Positions 1-9,397 of a DNA stretch of 38,580 nucleotides are shown here, in pieces. How positions within the stretch are numbered: the first letter of the stretch is position 1; the number at the start of each line of letters is the position of its first letter. The notes beneath the pieces were generated by a model. It was not told the origin of the DNA and made no database searches. It worked only from the letters and a program-made list of their open reading frames with translations. This DNA comes from Streptomyces europaeiscabiei (GTDB lineage: Bacteria > Actinomycetota > Actinomycetes > Streptomycetales > Streptomycetaceae): contig NZ_LRTR01000247.1 in NCBI RefSeq assembly GCF_001550375.1, positions 1 to 38,580 of the forward strand, written 5' to 3'. The position numbers were made by a program, and so were the translations under genes.

Positions 1-1707
1 GCCGTCGCGGGCGCCACGGCGACGGCCGCGCTCGCCGCCCTGAGCCTGCCCAAGGTCGACCTGCCCTCATGGCGGAGCCACGCCCTGGCCGGAGTGCCCG
101 ACGGGCCGACGCTCGGCCTTGTCGCGGCCGTCCTCACCACCACTCTAGTGTGCAGCGTGCAGTCGCTGCTGGGCGCCGTCGCCATGGACAAGCTGGCCGC
201 AGGGCGGACCGACGTACGGCGATCCGACCTCGACCGCGAGCTGAGCGGCCAAGGCGCGGCCAATGTCGTCTCCGGCATCCTCGGCGGCCTGCCCATCGCC
301 GGCGTCGCCGTCCGCAGCACGGCCAATGTGCGAGCCGGCGCCACCAGCAGGAACTCCACGATGCTGCACGGCGTTTGGGTGGTAGCGGCCGCGCTGCTCC
401 TGGTCCCCTGCCTGGAGCTGATCCCCCTCGCCTCACTCGCCGCCCTGGTGATGGCCGTCGGGGTCCAGATGGTGTCCCTGCACCACATCCGCACGGTCAC
501 CCGGCACCGGGAAGTGCTGGTCTACGCCGTCACCACCTTCGGCGTCGTCGTCCTCGGTGTCCTGGAAGGCGTCGCGCTCGGCATCGCCGTGGCCGTCGGC
601 GTCGCCCTGCACCGCCTCACCCGCACCCGTATCACCCACGAGGAGAGGGAAGGAGTCCATCACGTCCATGTAAGAGGACAGTTGACGTTCCTCGCCGTGC
701 CCCGCCTCAGCCGCGCCCTGCATCAGGTCCCGCAGGCAGCCGCCGCCGTCGTGGAGCTGGACGGGTCGTTCATGGACCACGCGGCATACGAGTCGCTGCA
801 GGACTGGCAGCACGCACACCAGGCGCACGGCGGCTCCGTGGAGATCACCGGGCGGGCCGGCACCCGTATCTCGGAACCCGCCAGCACCTCGGCCGCCGGC
901 TGCCGCTGCCGGCCCTGGACCCCGTGGCGCAACCACCAGTGCGAGGCCCCGGCCACCCCGACGCGAGGCACCCCGCAGGAGGAGGCGGCCGAAGGGCCGA
1001 ACGGGCATCAGCTGGCGCGCGGCATCAGCGCGTTCCAGCGCAACACCGCTCCCCTGGTCCGCGGTGAGCTGGCCCGGCTGGCACGCGAGGGGCAGCAGCC
1101 CTCGCAGCTCTTCCTGACCTGCGCCGACTCAAGACTCGTCACGTCGATGATCACCTCCAGCGGCCCCGGCGACCTCTTCGTCGTCCGCAATGTCGGCAAC
1201 CTCGTGCCGCTGCCCGGCGAGGAGAGCGGCGACGACTCGGTGGCGGCGGCGATCGAGTACGCGGTGGACGTGCTGAACGTACGCTCCATCACGGTCTGCG
1301 GGCACTCCGGCTGCGGTGCGATGCAGGCCCTGCTCACGACCGACCCGCACGGCGCCCAGACCCCCCTCAAGCGCTGGCTGCGGCACGGCCGGCCCAGCCT
1401 GGACCGCGCGACCGACAAGAACCGCCCCTGGGCCCGCCTGGCCGGCCGCGAGCCGGCCGACGCCATCGAACAGCTCTGCCTGACCAACGTCATCCAGCAG
1501 CTGGAACACCTGAGAGCCCACGACTCCGTCGCCCGCGCCCTGCGCGAGGGCGCACTCGAACTGCACGGGATGTATTTCCACGTGGGCGAGGCACAGGCGT
1601 ATCTGCTCACCGAGGAGGCCCCGAACGGCGGAGTCTTCGACCAGGTCGCCGGAACGGCCGGGACGGCCGACCCGACCGGGACGGTCCTGCACGACACGCG
1701 CGCGTGA
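1..1707 (+). CDS. SulP family anion transporter fused to beta-carbonic anhydrase (5' partial)
   Basis: The frame is open from the first base, so the true start lies upstream. What remains is the last part of a SulP permease core (hydrophobic helices over roughly the first 200 visible residues), a short STAS-like segment containing VVELDGSFMDHAAYESL, and a C-terminal beta-class carbonic anhydrase. The carbonic anhydrase shows the zinc-ligand and catalytic motifs CADSRL and CGHSGCGAM. Known SulP-carbonic anhydrase fusions are thought to take up bicarbonate or another anion and interconvert CO2 and bicarbonate at the inner membrane face; the substrate here is inferred only. The STAS part looks short and the linker after it is Pro/Ala/Arg-rich. 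The next gene is acetyl-CoA synthetase on the same strand, after a gap of about 160 bp. I am confident of the domain assignment and unsure of the transported ion. Confidence 0.9.
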   Translation, partial: AVAGATATAALAALSLPKVDLPSWRSHALAGVPDGPTLGLVAAVLTTTLVCSVQSLLGAVAMDKLAAGRTDVRRSDLDRELSGQGAANVVSGILGGLPIAGVAVRSTANVRAGATSRNSTMLHGVWVVAAALLLVPCLELIPLASLAALVMAVGVQMVSLHHIRTVTRHREVLVYAVTTFGVVVLGVLEGVALGIAVAVGVALHRLTRTRITHEEREGVHHVHVRGQLTFLAVPRLSRALHQVPQAAAAVVELDGSFMDHAAYESLQDWQHAHQAHGGSVEITGRAGTRISEPASTSAAGCRCRPWTPWRNHQCEAPATPTRGTPQEEAAEGPNGHQLARGISAFQRNTAPLVRGELARLAREGQQPSQLFLTCADSRLVTSMITSSGPGDLFVVRNVGNLVPLPGEESGDDSVAAAIEYAVDVLNVRSITVCGHSGCGAMQALLTTDPHGAQTPLKRWLRHGRPSLDRATDKNRPWARLAGREPADAIEQLCLTNVIQQLEHLRAHDSVARALREGALELHGMYFHVGEAQAYLLTEEAPNGGVFDQVAGTAGTADPTGTVLHDTRA

Positions 1708-1868
1708 ACCGTTTTCCTTCGCGGTCCGTGGGAACGGATGGCGCCCTGGCGGTGGGGCCGCCCACCCACAGGTCTAAACCAATCCGAGGAAGGCCCTTGT
1801 CATCGGGGGTCCGGGTCTGATGAGCTGTGGCCTGGGACACAACGGACACCCTGGGAAAGGGAGATGTC

Positions 1869-3827
1869 GTGAGCAACGAAAGCCTGGCCAACCTCTTGAA
1901 AGAGGAGCGACGCTTCGCGCCGCCCGCTGACCTGGCAGAGAACGCCAACGTCACGGCTGAGGCGTACGAGCAGGCCAGGGCTGACAGGCTCGGCTTCTGG
2001 GCTGCTCAGGCCCGACGGCTCACCTGGGCCAAGGAGCCGACCGAGACGCTGAACTGGTCCAACCCGCCGTTCGCCAAGTGGTTCGAGGACGGCGAGCTCA
2101 ACGTCGCGTACAACTGCGTCGACCGGCACGTCGAGGCCGGGAACGGCGACCGGGTCGCCATCCACTTCGAGGGCGAGCCCGGGGACAGCCGGACCGTCAC
2201 CTACGCCGAGCTCAAGGACGAGGTGAGCAAGGCGGCGAACGCCCTGCTGGAGCTGGGGGTACAGGCGGGCGACAGGGTCGCGGTCTACATGCCGATGATC
2301 CCGGAGACGGCGGTGGCGATGCTCGCCTGCGCCCGGATCGGCGCCGCGCACTCCGTCGTGTTCGGCGGTTTCTCCGCGGACGCGCTCGCGACCCGCATCC
2401 AGGACGCCGACGCCAAGGTGGTCATCACCTCCGACGGCGGCTACCGGCGCGGCAAGCCGTCCGCGCTCAAGCCCGCCGTGGACGACGCGGCCGACCGCGC
2501 CGGCAATGTCGAGCACGTCCTCGTCGTCCGCCGCACCGGCCAGGACGTCGCCTGGAACGACTCCCGCGACGTGTGGTGGCACGAGATCGTCGACCGGCAG
2601 AGCGCCGAGCACACCCCGCAGGCGTTCGGGGCCGAGCACCCGCTGTTCATCCTGTACACGTCCGGCACGACGGGTAAGCCCAAGGGCATCCTGCACACCT
2701 CCGGCGGCTACCTCACCCAGACGTCGTACACCCACCACGCCGTCTTCGACCTCAAGCCGGAGACGGACGTGTACTGGTGCACGGCCGACGTCGGCTGGGT
2801 GACCGGCCACTCGTACATCGTGTACGGGCCGCTGGCGAACGGTGCGACGCAGGTCATGTACGAGGGCACGCCGGACACCCCGCACCAGGGGCGGTTCTGG
2901 GAGATCGTGCAGAAGTACGGGGTGACGATCCTCTACACCGCGCCGACGGCCATCCGTACGTTCATGAAGTGGGGCGACGACATCCCCGCGAAGTTCGACC
3001 TGTCCTCGCTCCGCGTCCTCGGGTCCGTCGGTGAGCCCATCAACCCCGAGGCGTGGATGTGGTACCGCAAGCACATCGGTGCCGACGCGACGCCGATCGT
3101 GGACACCTGGTGGCAGACCGAGACCGGCGCGATGATGATCTCGCCGCTGCCGGGCGTGACGGCGACCAAGCCGGGGTCGGCGCAGACGCCACTGCCGGGC
3201 ATCTCCGCCACGGTGGTGGACGACGAGGCTCGGGAAGTCCCCGACGGCGGTGGCGGTTACCTGGTCCTCACCGAACCGTGGCCGTCGATGCTGCGCACCA
3301 TCTGGGGCGACGACCAGCGGTTCCTCGACACGTACTGGTCGCGGTTCGAGGGCAAGTACTTCGCCGGCGACGGGGCCAAGAGGGACGACGACGGGGACAT
3401 CTGGCTCCTCGGGCGCGTCGACGACGTGATGCTCGTGTCGGGCCACAACATCTCCACCACCGAGGTGGAGTCCGCGCTCGTCTCGCACCCGTCGGTGGCC
3501 GAGGCGGCCGTGGTCGGCGCGGCCGACGAGACCACCGGTCAGGCGATCGTGGCGTTCGTGATCCTGCGCGGCACGGCGAACGCCGAGGACGAGGGCCTCG
3601 TCGCCGACCTCCGCAACCACGTCGGCACCACCCTCGGCCCGATCGCCAAACCGAAGCGGATCCTGCCGGTGCAGGAGCTGCCGAAGACCCGCTCCGGGAA
3701 GATCATGCGGCGCCTGCTGCGGGACGTCGCGGAGAACCGGCAGCTCGGTGACGTCACGACGCTGACCGATTCCACGGTGATGGACCTGATCCAGGCCAAG
3801 CTCCCGGCGGCACCGAGCGAGGACTGA
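1869..3827 (+). CDS. acs: acetyl-CoA synthetase (acetate--CoA ligase)
   Basis: An AMP-forming enzyme that activates acetate to acetyl-CoA through acetyl-AMP in the cytoplasm. The product of 652 residues matches the usual Acs length. Visible motifs are the adenylate-forming loop [11 protein letters not shown] (about residues 262-272), WWQTETG, and the C-terminal [13 protein letters not shown]. The lysine in SGKIM is about residue 611 and corresponds to the residue acetylated by Pat-type enzymes to switch Acs off. I chose the GTG start because AAAGGGAG lies about six bases upstream; an in-frame GTG at 1827 would add 14 residues and has no comparable ribosome site. A strong hairpin follows the gene, so it is probably monocistronic or the end of its unit. 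Control by Crp or acetylation is plausible from family knowledge, but no clear Crp site was seen just upstream. Confidence 0.97.
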   Translation: MSNESLANLLKEERRFAPPADLAENANVTAEAYEQARADRLGFWAAQARRLTWAKEPTETLNWSNPPFAKWFEDGELNVAYNCVDRHVEAGNGDRVAIHFEGEPGDSRTVTYAELKDEVSKAANALLELGVQAGDRVAVYMPMIPETAVAMLACARIGAAHSVVFGGFSADALATRIQDADAKVVITSDGGYRRGKPSALKPAVDDAADRAGNVEHVLVVRRTGQDVAWNDSRDVWWHEIVDRQSAEHTPQAFGAEHPLFILYTSGTTGKPKGILHTSGGYLTQTSYTHHAVFDLKPETDVYWCTADVGWVTGHSYIVYGPLANGATQVMYEGTPDTPHQGRFWEIVQKYGVTILYTAPTAIRTFMKWGDDIPAKFDLSSLRVLGSVGEPINPEAWMWYRKHIGADATPIVDTWWQTETGAMMISPLPGVTATKPGSAQTPLPGISATVVDDEAREVPDGGGGYLVLTEPWPSMLRTIWGDDQRFLDTYWSRFEGKYFAGDGAKRDDDGDIWLLGRVDDVMLVSGHNISTTEVESALVSHPSVAEAAVVGAADETTGQAIVAFVILRGTANAEDEGLVADLRNHVGTTLGPIAKPKRILPVQELPKTRSGKIMRRLLRDVAENRQLGDVTTLTDSTVMDLIQAKLPAAPSED

Positions 3828-3848
3828 CGACGCACGTACGGCCGCGAA

Positions 3849-3882
3849 GGGCACCCGGCGGCAAGCACGCCGGGTGCCCTTT
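3849..3882 (+). terminator. hairpin terminator after acs
   Basis: A perfect 12-bp stem (GGGCACCCGGCG paired with CGCCGGGTGCCC) with a 7-nt loop is followed by TTT, 22 bases after the acs stop. It separates acs from nhaA. Confidence 0.85.
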
Positions 3883-3960
3883 GGCTAAGGTGAACAAAGG
3901 TGCGCCGGGAAGTCTGGTCGGCAAGAGCTTCGTCCTGCCCAGCGACCGGAGGTCCCCGCC

Positions 3961-5364
3961 GTGGCCGCGTCCCGCACCACCCCCACCCGCAAGGTTCTCG
4001 GCCGGCTCTCCCTGCCCGAGCGGACCTTCGTGGCGGACGCGCTGCGCACGGAGACCGTCGGCGGTGTGCTGCTGCTCCTGGCCGCCGTCACCGCGCTGGT
4101 CTGGGTCAACGTCCCCGCGCTGCACGACAGCTACGAGAGCGTCAGCCACTTCCGGTTCGGCCCCGCAGTGCTCGGCCTCGACCTGTCCGTGGCGCACTGG
4201 GCGGCCGACGGGCTTCTCGCGGTCTTCTTCTTCGTCGCCGGCATCGAACTCAAGCGCGAACTGGTCGCGGGTGACCTCCGGGACCCCGGGACGGCCGCGC
4301 TGCCCGTGGTCGCCGCGCTGTGCGGCATGGCCGTACCGGCGCTCGTGTACGTGCTCACCAACCTCACCGGCGGCGGCTCCCTGGCCGGGTGGGCGGTACC
4401 CACGGCTACCGACATCGCCTTCGCGCTGGCCGTGCTCGCGGTCATCGGCACCTCCCTGCCGAACGCGCTGCGTGCCTTCCTGCTCACCCTCGCAGTCGTC
4501 GACGACCTGTGCGCGATCCTGATCATCGCGGTGTTCTTCACCGACGGCCTCGACTTCGCCGCGCTCGGCGGCGCGTTCGCCGGTCTCGCCGTGTTCTGGC
4601 TGCTGCTGAGGAAAGGCGTGCGCGGGTGGTACGTATATGTTCCGCTCGCGCTCGTCATCTGGGCGCTGATGTACAACAGCGGCGTGCACGCCACCATCGC
4701 CGGTGTCGCGATGGGGCTGATGCTGCGTTGCACACGGCGCGAGGACGAGGAGCGCTCCCCCGGGGAACACATCGAGCACCTCGTGCGCCCCTTCTCCGCC
4801 GGTCTGGCGGTGCCGCTGTTCGCGCTGTTCAGCGCGGGTGTCGCGGTGTCGGGCAGTGCGCTCGGGAAGGTGTTCACACAGCCGGAGACGCTCGGGGTGG
4901 TGCTCGGGCTGGTCATCGGCAAGGCGGTCGGGATCTTCGGCGGGACCTGGTTGACCGCCCGCTTCACCCGGGCCTCCCTCTCCGAGGAACTGTCCTGGCC
5001 GGACGTCTTCGCGGTCTCCTCCCTCGCCGGCATCGGCTTCACCGTGTCTCTGCTCATCGGCGAACTGGCCTTCGAGGGCGACCGGGTGCTCACCGACAGC
5101 GTCAAGGCGGCCGTCCTCACCGGTTCGCTCATCGCGGCGGTCCTGGCGACCGTTCTGCTGAAGATGAGGAACGCCGAGTACCAGGCCCTGTGGGCCGCCG
5201 AGGAACGCGACGACGACCTCGACGGCATCCCCGACGTCTACGAACAGGACGACCCGGCGTACCACTTGCGCATGGCCGCGATCTACGAACGCAAGGCCGC
5301 CGAACACCGCAGGCTTGCCGAAGTGGCGGGCGGGGCAGGCGACGGCGACGACGGTCCGGCATGA
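3961..5364 (+). CDS. nhaA: Na+/H+ antiporter NhaA
   Basis: An integral-membrane sodium/proton antiporter used in pH and salt homeostasis. The 467-residue product has about eleven to twelve hydrophobic segments and the family signatures FFFVAGIELKRELVAGDL, PTATDIAFALAVLAVIG and LAVVDDLCAILIIAVFF. The paired aspartates of VVDDL correspond to the ion-binding Asp163/Asp164 of E. coli NhaA. The protein is longer than E. coli NhaA because of a charged cytoplasmic C-terminal tail of about 60 residues (rich in E, R, D and A), common in actinobacterial members. The GTG start is preceded by GGAGG at a spacing of about eight bases. The next gene, a small membrane protein, begins about 50 bp downstream on the same strand and may be cotranscribed. 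Confidence 0.96.
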   Translation: MAASRTTPTRKVLGRLSLPERTFVADALRTETVGGVLLLLAAVTALVWVNVPALHDSYESVSHFRFGPAVLGLDLSVAHWAADGLLAVFFFVAGIELKRELVAGDLRDPGTAALPVVAALCGMAVPALVYVLTNLTGGGSLAGWAVPTATDIAFALAVLAVIGTSLPNALRAFLLTLAVVDDLCAILIIAVFFTDGLDFAALGGAFAGLAVFWLLLRKGVRGWYVYVPLALVIWALMYNSGVHATIAGVAMGLMLRCTRREDEERSPGEHIEHLVRPFSAGLAVPLFALFSAGVAVSGSALGKVFTQPETLGVVLGLVIGKAVGIFGGTWLTARFTRASLSEELSWPDVFAVSSLAGIGFTVSLLIGELAFEGDRVLTDSVKAAVLTGSLIAAVLATVLLKMRNAEYQALWAAEERDDDLDGIPDVYEQDDPAYHLRMAAIYERKAAEHRRLAEVAGGAGDGDDGPA

Positions 5365-5415
5365 TCTGACAGGACCGTAGACAGCACCGTACAAACGCAT
5401 ATGAGGGAGACCCCG

Positions 5416-5895
5416 ATGAGCGCACCCGACGGCAGCCCGGTCGGAGCCGAACGCAGTGTCGGCCAGTTGTTCGCCTCGGCGACGGCCGAGATGTCCGCGC
5501 TGGTGCACGACGAGATCGCGCTGGCCAAGGCCCAGCTGAGGCAGGACGTCAAGCGAGGCGTGATCGGCGGCGGGGCGTTCACCGCGGCCGGCACGGTGCT
5601 GATCTTCTCCCTGCCGATGCTGAGTTTCGCCCTCGCGTACGGCATCCGCACCTGGAGCGACTGGAACCTGGCGATCTGCTTCCTGCTGTCGTTCGCGGCG
5701 AACGTGGTGGTCGCCCTCGTGCTGACGCTGATCGGCGTCGTCTTCTCGAAGAAGGCCAAGAAGGGGCAGGGCCCGCAGAAGGTCGCCGCCTCCATGAAGG
5801 AGACGGCGGGCGTGCTGCAGAACGCCAAGCCGCACCCCCGACGGCCCGCCCCGGCCGACGACGCCGTCGAGGCTGTGGCACGCTCGACGTCATGA
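5416..5895 (+). CDS. phage-holin-like small membrane protein (PF07332-type)
   Basis: A 159-residue protein with two long hydrophobic segments (about residues 50-75 and 85-115) between a charged amphipathic N-terminal helix and a Lys/Pro/Ala-rich tail. The N-terminal pattern SVGQLFASATAEMSALVHDEIALAKAQL, cited here by its first and last residues only as S23-L50 approximately, is typical of the actinobacterial family annotated as phage holin family or Act_Holin_E. Despite the name, it is a chromosomal gene conserved beside acs and marP rather than part of a prophage, and its function is unknown. I prefer the ATG at 5416, five codons inside the longest frame, because AGGGAGA sits just upstream. 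The stop codon overlaps the next start (ATGA), indicating translational coupling to the alpha/beta hydrolase. Confidence 0.85.
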   Translation: MSAPDGSPVGAERSVGQLFASATAEMSALVHDEIALAKAQLRQDVKRGVIGGGAFTAAGTVLIFSLPMLSFALAYGIRTWSDWNLAICFLLSFAANVVVALVLTLIGVVFSKKAKKGQGPQKVAASMKETAGVLQNAKPHPRRPAPADDAVEAVARSTS

Positions 5896-6854
5896 CCGAC
5901 CCCGCGACCACTCCGGCCGCCCCCTCGAATCAGCCCGCGTCTCCCGTACGGCTCGACGTGCCCGGCGCCAAGGGGCTGATCCACCGGGACGTGGCCGCCA
6001 ATGGCGCGCGCTTCCATATCGCCGAGGTGGGCGACGGGCCGCTGGTGCTGCTGCTGCACGGCTTCCCACAGTTCTGGTGGACCTGGCGGCACCAGCTGGT
6101 CGCCCTCGCCGACGCGGGCTTCCGGGCCGTGGCGATGGACCTGCGCGGGGTCGGCGGCAGCGACCGCACGCCCCGGGGTTACGACCCCGCGAACCTCGCC
6201 CTCGACATCACCGGAGTCGTACGGTCCCTCGGCGAGCCCGATGCCGCCCTGGTCGGTCACGACCTGGGCGGCTATCTGGCGTGGACGGCGGCCGTGATGC
6301 GCCCCAAGCTCGTCCGGCGGCTCGCGGTGTCCTCGATGCCGCACCCGCGGCGCTGGCGCTCGGCGATGCTCTCGGACGTCAAGCAGACGTCCGCGGGCTC
6401 CTACATCTGGGGGTTCCAGCGGCCCTGGATCCCCGAGCGGCAACTCACCGCCGACGACGGCGCGCTGGTCGGCCGACTCATCCGGGACTGGTCGGGACCC
6501 CGGCTGCCCGACGACGAGGCCGTGGAGGCGTACCGGCGGGCCATGTGCATCCCGTCGACGGCGCACTGCTCGATCGAACCGTACCGGTGGATGGTGCGGT
6601 CCCTGGCCCGCCCGGACGGCATCCAGTTCAACCGCCGGATGAAGCGCCCGGTGCGTGTACCCACCCTTCACCTGCACGGTTCACTCGACCCGGTGATGCG
6701 GACCCGCAGCGCGGCCGGGTCCGGGGAGTACGTCGAAGCGCCGTACCGTTGGCGGCTGTTCGACGGTCTCGGACACTTCCCGCACGAGGAGGACCCGGTG
6801 GCCTTCTCGGCCGAACTCATCAACTGGCTGAAGGATCCCGAGCCCGACCGGTGA
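5892..6854 (+). CDS. alpha/beta hydrolase, epoxide-hydrolase-like
   Basis: A 320-residue alpha/beta hydrolase. The oxyanion-hole motif HGFP is near residue 56. The nucleophile elbow is GHDLGG with Asp (residue 124) rather than Ser, as in epoxide hydrolases and haloalkane dehalogenases. A catalytic-type His is present in GLGHFPHEEDP near the C-terminus. The M. tuberculosis gene at the same syntenic position is ephE, which supports epoxide hydrolysis, but the substrate cannot be read from sequence. The ATG overlaps the stop of the preceding membrane-protein gene by the ATGA arrangement, so the two are likely translated together. No signal peptide was seen, so it should be cytoplasmic or loosely membrane-associated. 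Confidence 0.88.
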   Translation: MTDPATTPAAPSNQPASPVRLDVPGAKGLIHRDVAANGARFHIAEVGDGPLVLLLHGFPQFWWTWRHQLVALADAGFRAVAMDLRGVGGSDRTPRGYDPANLALDITGVVRSLGEPDAALVGHDLGGYLAWTAAVMRPKLVRRLAVSSMPHPRRWRSAMLSDVKQTSAGSYIWGFQRPWIPERQLTADDGALVGRLIRDWSGPRLPDDEAVEAYRRAMCIPSTAHCSIEPYRWMVRSLARPDGIQFNRRMKRPVRVPTLHLHGSLDPVMRTRSAAGSGEYVEAPYRWRLFDGLGHFPHEEDPVAFSAELINWLKDPEPDR

Positions 6855-6982
6855 GTCCGGCCAGGTCGCCCGCCATCCGGACTTGAACACCTGTTCCAAG
6901 AGCCGTTACTTGCCCGGCGCATAGGCCAATTGGGGGGCGTGGGGGCGGTTATGGACCTTGGGGCGGGGGCACACGTCGGGGT

Positions 6983-7162
6983 ATGGGCTGGACGCACGAC
7001 TACAGTGACGCAGCACGCAACCGCCGCTCGGCCACCGGCTTGAGCTCCCACCAGAGGGGCGCCCCGCAACTGCAGGGCACGGATCCCCGGCTGGGCATTC
7101 CGCGCATCCTGCGCCGCCGGGCCCGCTGGGTCTCGGCCCGGCTGCGCCATCCCCGTCCCTGA
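6983..7162 (+). CDS. small Arg-rich hypothetical protein
   Basis: A 59-residue open frame starting MGWTHDYSDAARNRRSATG and ending in a strongly basic tail (RRRARWVSARLRHPRP). About 86% of its third codon positions are G or C, as expected for a real Streptomyces gene. It fills the gap between the alpha/beta hydrolase and the convergent marP-like gene. There is no convincing ribosome site: a GGGG run is only two bases from the ATG, with another GGGGCGGGGG further upstream. No domain is recognised. It could be a genuine small protein or chance coding potential in GC-rich DNA. Confidence 0.4.
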   Translation: MGWTHDYSDAARNRRSATGLSSHQRGAPQLQGTDPRLGIPRILRRRARWVSARLRHPRP

Positions 7163-7213
7163 CCCAGGCGGGGCGACCCGCACAGGACCTCACCACACCG
7201 GCCCTGCCCGGCC

Positions 7214-8413
7214 TCAGAGCGCGCAGCTGTCGCTGTCCACCTGCTGGTTGGCCGTACGGCCCTTGGCGATGTCCTCCTCGACCTCGTCCGCGGTGAGGGC
7301 GTAGCCCGTTTCCGGGTCGTCGAGGGACTTCGCGAAGACCACGCCGTAGACCTTGCCTTCGGGTGTGAGCAGCGGGCCGCCGGAGTTGCCCTGGCGGACG
7401 GTCGCGTAGAGCGAGTAGACGTCGCGGTGGACGGTGCCGCGCTTGTAGATGTCGGCGCCGTTGGCCGTGATGCGACCACGCACGCGCGCGGGGCGGATGT
7501 CGTACGAGCCGTTCTCCGGGAAGCCCGCCACGATCGCGTCGTCGCTGCTCGCGGCGTCCTTGGTGGTGAACTCCAGCACGGGCGCCCTCAGGCTCGGCAC
7601 GTCCAGTACGGCGATGTCGCGCTCCCAGTCGTAGAGGACGACCTTGGCGTCGTACTTGCGGCCCTCGCCGCCGATCTGGACGGTGGGTTCGTCGACTCCG
7701 CCGACCACGTGCGCGTTGGTCATCACCCGGCGCTCGCCGAAGACGAAGCCGGTGCCTTCGAGAACCTTGCCGCAACTCTGCGCGGTGCCCATGACTTTGA
7801 CGATGGATCGCTTGGCGCGCTGGGCGACCGGGCTGTTCGCGAGCGCCGGGTCGGGGGGCTGGACCTCGGTGATCGGCTCGTTCGAGAACGGGCTGAAGAC
7901 CTGTGGGAAGCCGTTCTGTGTGAGGACCGAGGAGAAGTCCGCGAACCAGGTGTCCGCCTGGTTGGGCAGGGCGCCTGCCACGCCCTGGAGCACCTTGGAG
8001 TTGCGAACCTCCTTGCCGAGCGTCGGCAGCGTCGTCCCGGCGAGTGCGGAACCGATCAGCCAGGCGACCAGGAGCATCGCCACGACGTTGACGAGAGCGC
8101 CGCCGGTGGCGTCCAGGGCGCGGGCCGGGGACCAGGTGATGTAGCGGCGCAGCTTGTTGCCGAGGTGGGTGGTCAGGGCTTGGCCCACGGAGGCGCAGAC
8201 GATCACGATGACCACCGCAACGACGGCGGCGGCCGTGCTGACCTCGGAGTTCTCGGTCATCCAGTCCCAGATGACGGGCAGGACGTAGACCGCGACGAGG
8301 CCGCCGCCGAGGAAGCCGATCACCGAGAGGATGCCGACGACGAAGCCCTGTCGGTAGCCGACGATCGCGAACCAGACAGCGGCGACCAGCAACAGGATGT
8401 CCAGCACGTTCAC
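7214..8413 (-). CDS. membrane-anchored trypsin-like serine protease (MarP-type, CvpA + protease)
   Basis: A 399-residue protein. The first about 125 residues form a CvpA-like domain with four hydrophobic segments, followed by an extracytoplasmic chymotrypsin-fold protease. The triad reads His235 (MTNAHVV), Asp266 (RDIAVLD) and Ser344 (QGNSGGPLL). Cys214 and Cys397 sit where M. tuberculosis MarP (Rv3671c) has its structural disulfide, and total length and numbering are almost the same. MarP is required for acid and oxidative-stress resistance in mycobacteria and cleaves a cell-wall hydrolase; the target here is unknown. The GTG start gives MNVLDILLLVAAVWF, a direct membrane entry. The NUDIX and nth genes lie immediately upstream on the same strand, as in mycobacteria. 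Confidence 0.92.
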   Translation of the reverse strand: MNVLDILLLVAAVWFAIVGYRQGFVVGILSVIGFLGGGLVAVYVLPVIWDWMTENSEVSTAAAVVAVVIVIVCASVGQALTTHLGNKLRRYITWSPARALDATGGALVNVVAMLLVAWLIGSALAGTTLPTLGKEVRNSKVLQGVAGALPNQADTWFADFSSVLTQNGFPQVFSPFSNEPITEVQPPDPALANSPVAQRAKRSIVKVMGTAQSCGKVLEGTGFVFGERRVMTNAHVVGGVDEPTVQIGGEGRKYDAKVVLYDWERDIAVLDVPSLRAPVLEFTTKDAASSDDAIVAGFPENGSYDIRPARVRGRITANGADIYKRGTVHRDVYSLYATVRQGNSGGPLLTPEGKVYGVVFAKSLDDPETGYALTADEVEEDIAKGRTANQQVDSDSCAL

Positions 8414-8532
8414 CGCTTCAAGCCTCGCCTCGTCGCTTCGCGATCACTACAGGCCGGCCGGGGGGCCGGCCCGCCGCGCCACGACGGGGGGCCACAACAA
8501 GCCCCAAAAGACGCAGCACGGCAGACACCCTG

Positions 8533-9264
8533 TCATGAGCGCCAGTCGAGCGGGACCTGCTTCTCACGGTCCCAGGGCCGCTCCCAGCCCGCGTAGTGCA
8601 GCAGTCGGTCGATCACTCCGGCCGTGAACCCCCATACGAGGGCCGATTCGACCAGAAATGCCGGGCCCGCGTAACCGCGAGGGTGAACGGCGGTGGCTCT
8701 GTTGGCCGGATCCGTGAGATCCGCCACGGGGACGGTGAAGACGCGGGCCGTCTCGTTCGTATCGACGACCCGGACCGGGGTGGGCTGTCGCCACCAGCCC
8801 AGGACGGGCGTCACGACGAAGCCGCTGACCGGGATGTACAGCTTGGGCAGCACGCCGAAGAGCTGGACTCCGGCGGGGTCGAGGCCGGTCTCCTCCTCGG
8901 CCTCGCGCAGGGCGGCGCGCAGCGGACCGTCGGTCTGCGGGTCGCCGTCCTCGGGGTCGAGGGCGCCGCCCGGGAACGACGGCTGGCCCGCGTGCGATCT
9001 GAGCGAGCCGGCGCGCTCCATGAGCAACAGCTCGGGCCCGCTCGCACCCTCGCCGAACAGGATCAGGACCGCCGACTGTCGTCCCGAGCCGTTCTCCGGC
9101 GGCAGGAAGCGGCTCAGTTGCAGCGGCTCGACCGTCTCGACGGCGTGCACCACCGGGCCCAGCCAGGTGGGCAGGCCCGCCTTGTCCAGGACCGGCCGCC
9201 CGGCCGTCGGGCGACGCCCGTCGGCGGTGTCCGTGCCGCCGTCCGTCCGGCTCGCGTGTGTCAT
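8533..9264 (-). CDS. NUDIX hydrolase, probable CoA pyrophosphatase
   Basis: A 243-residue NUDIX protein. It carries both the CoA-diphosphatase signature (LLLMERAGSLRSHAGQ followed by SFPGG) and the Nudix box half REAEEETGL. Members cleave CoA or acyl-CoA to phosphopantetheine and 3',5'-ADP. I chose the internal ATG giving MTHASRTDGG, because the roughly 40 residues that could be added upstream are Pro/Arg/Gly-rich and non-conserved in appearance, and a GGGGGTGG stretch precedes this ATG. It lies 119 bp upstream of the marP-like gene on the same strand and about 130 bp downstream of nth. In M. tuberculosis a thioredoxin-like gene (Rv3673c) lies between the nth and NUDIX homologues; it is missing here. 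Confidence 0.9.
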   Translation of the reverse strand: MTHASRTDGGTDTADGRRPTAGRPVLDKAGLPTWLGPVVHAVETVEPLQLSRFLPPENGSGRQSAVLILFGEGASGPELLLMERAGSLRSHAGQPSFPGGALDPEDGDPQTDGPLRAALREAEEETGLDPAGVQLFGVLPKLYIPVSGFVVTPVLGWWRQPTPVRVVDTNETARVFTVPVADLTDPANRATAVHPRGYAGPAFLVESALVWGFTAGVIDRLLHYAGWERPWDREKQVPLDWRS

Positions 9265-9397
9265 AGCCACCCCCGTCGTTCTTCCGGTCCCAACGCCCGG
9301 GGGACCGCTGATCGTTCCACTCGGGGCTCGCGTCCCTCTTGTGGGTGGCGGGTACCGCGACGGTGGGAGTGCGCGGCGGGCCACTCCGTGGGGCCCG

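Noticed and set aside
1800..3854. Long open frames on the minus strand opposite acs (and likewise opposite nhaA)
   Set aside because: They are typical of high-GC DNA; the encoded residues are Arg/Gly/Val/Asp-rich with no domain, while the plus-strand enzymes are unmistakable.
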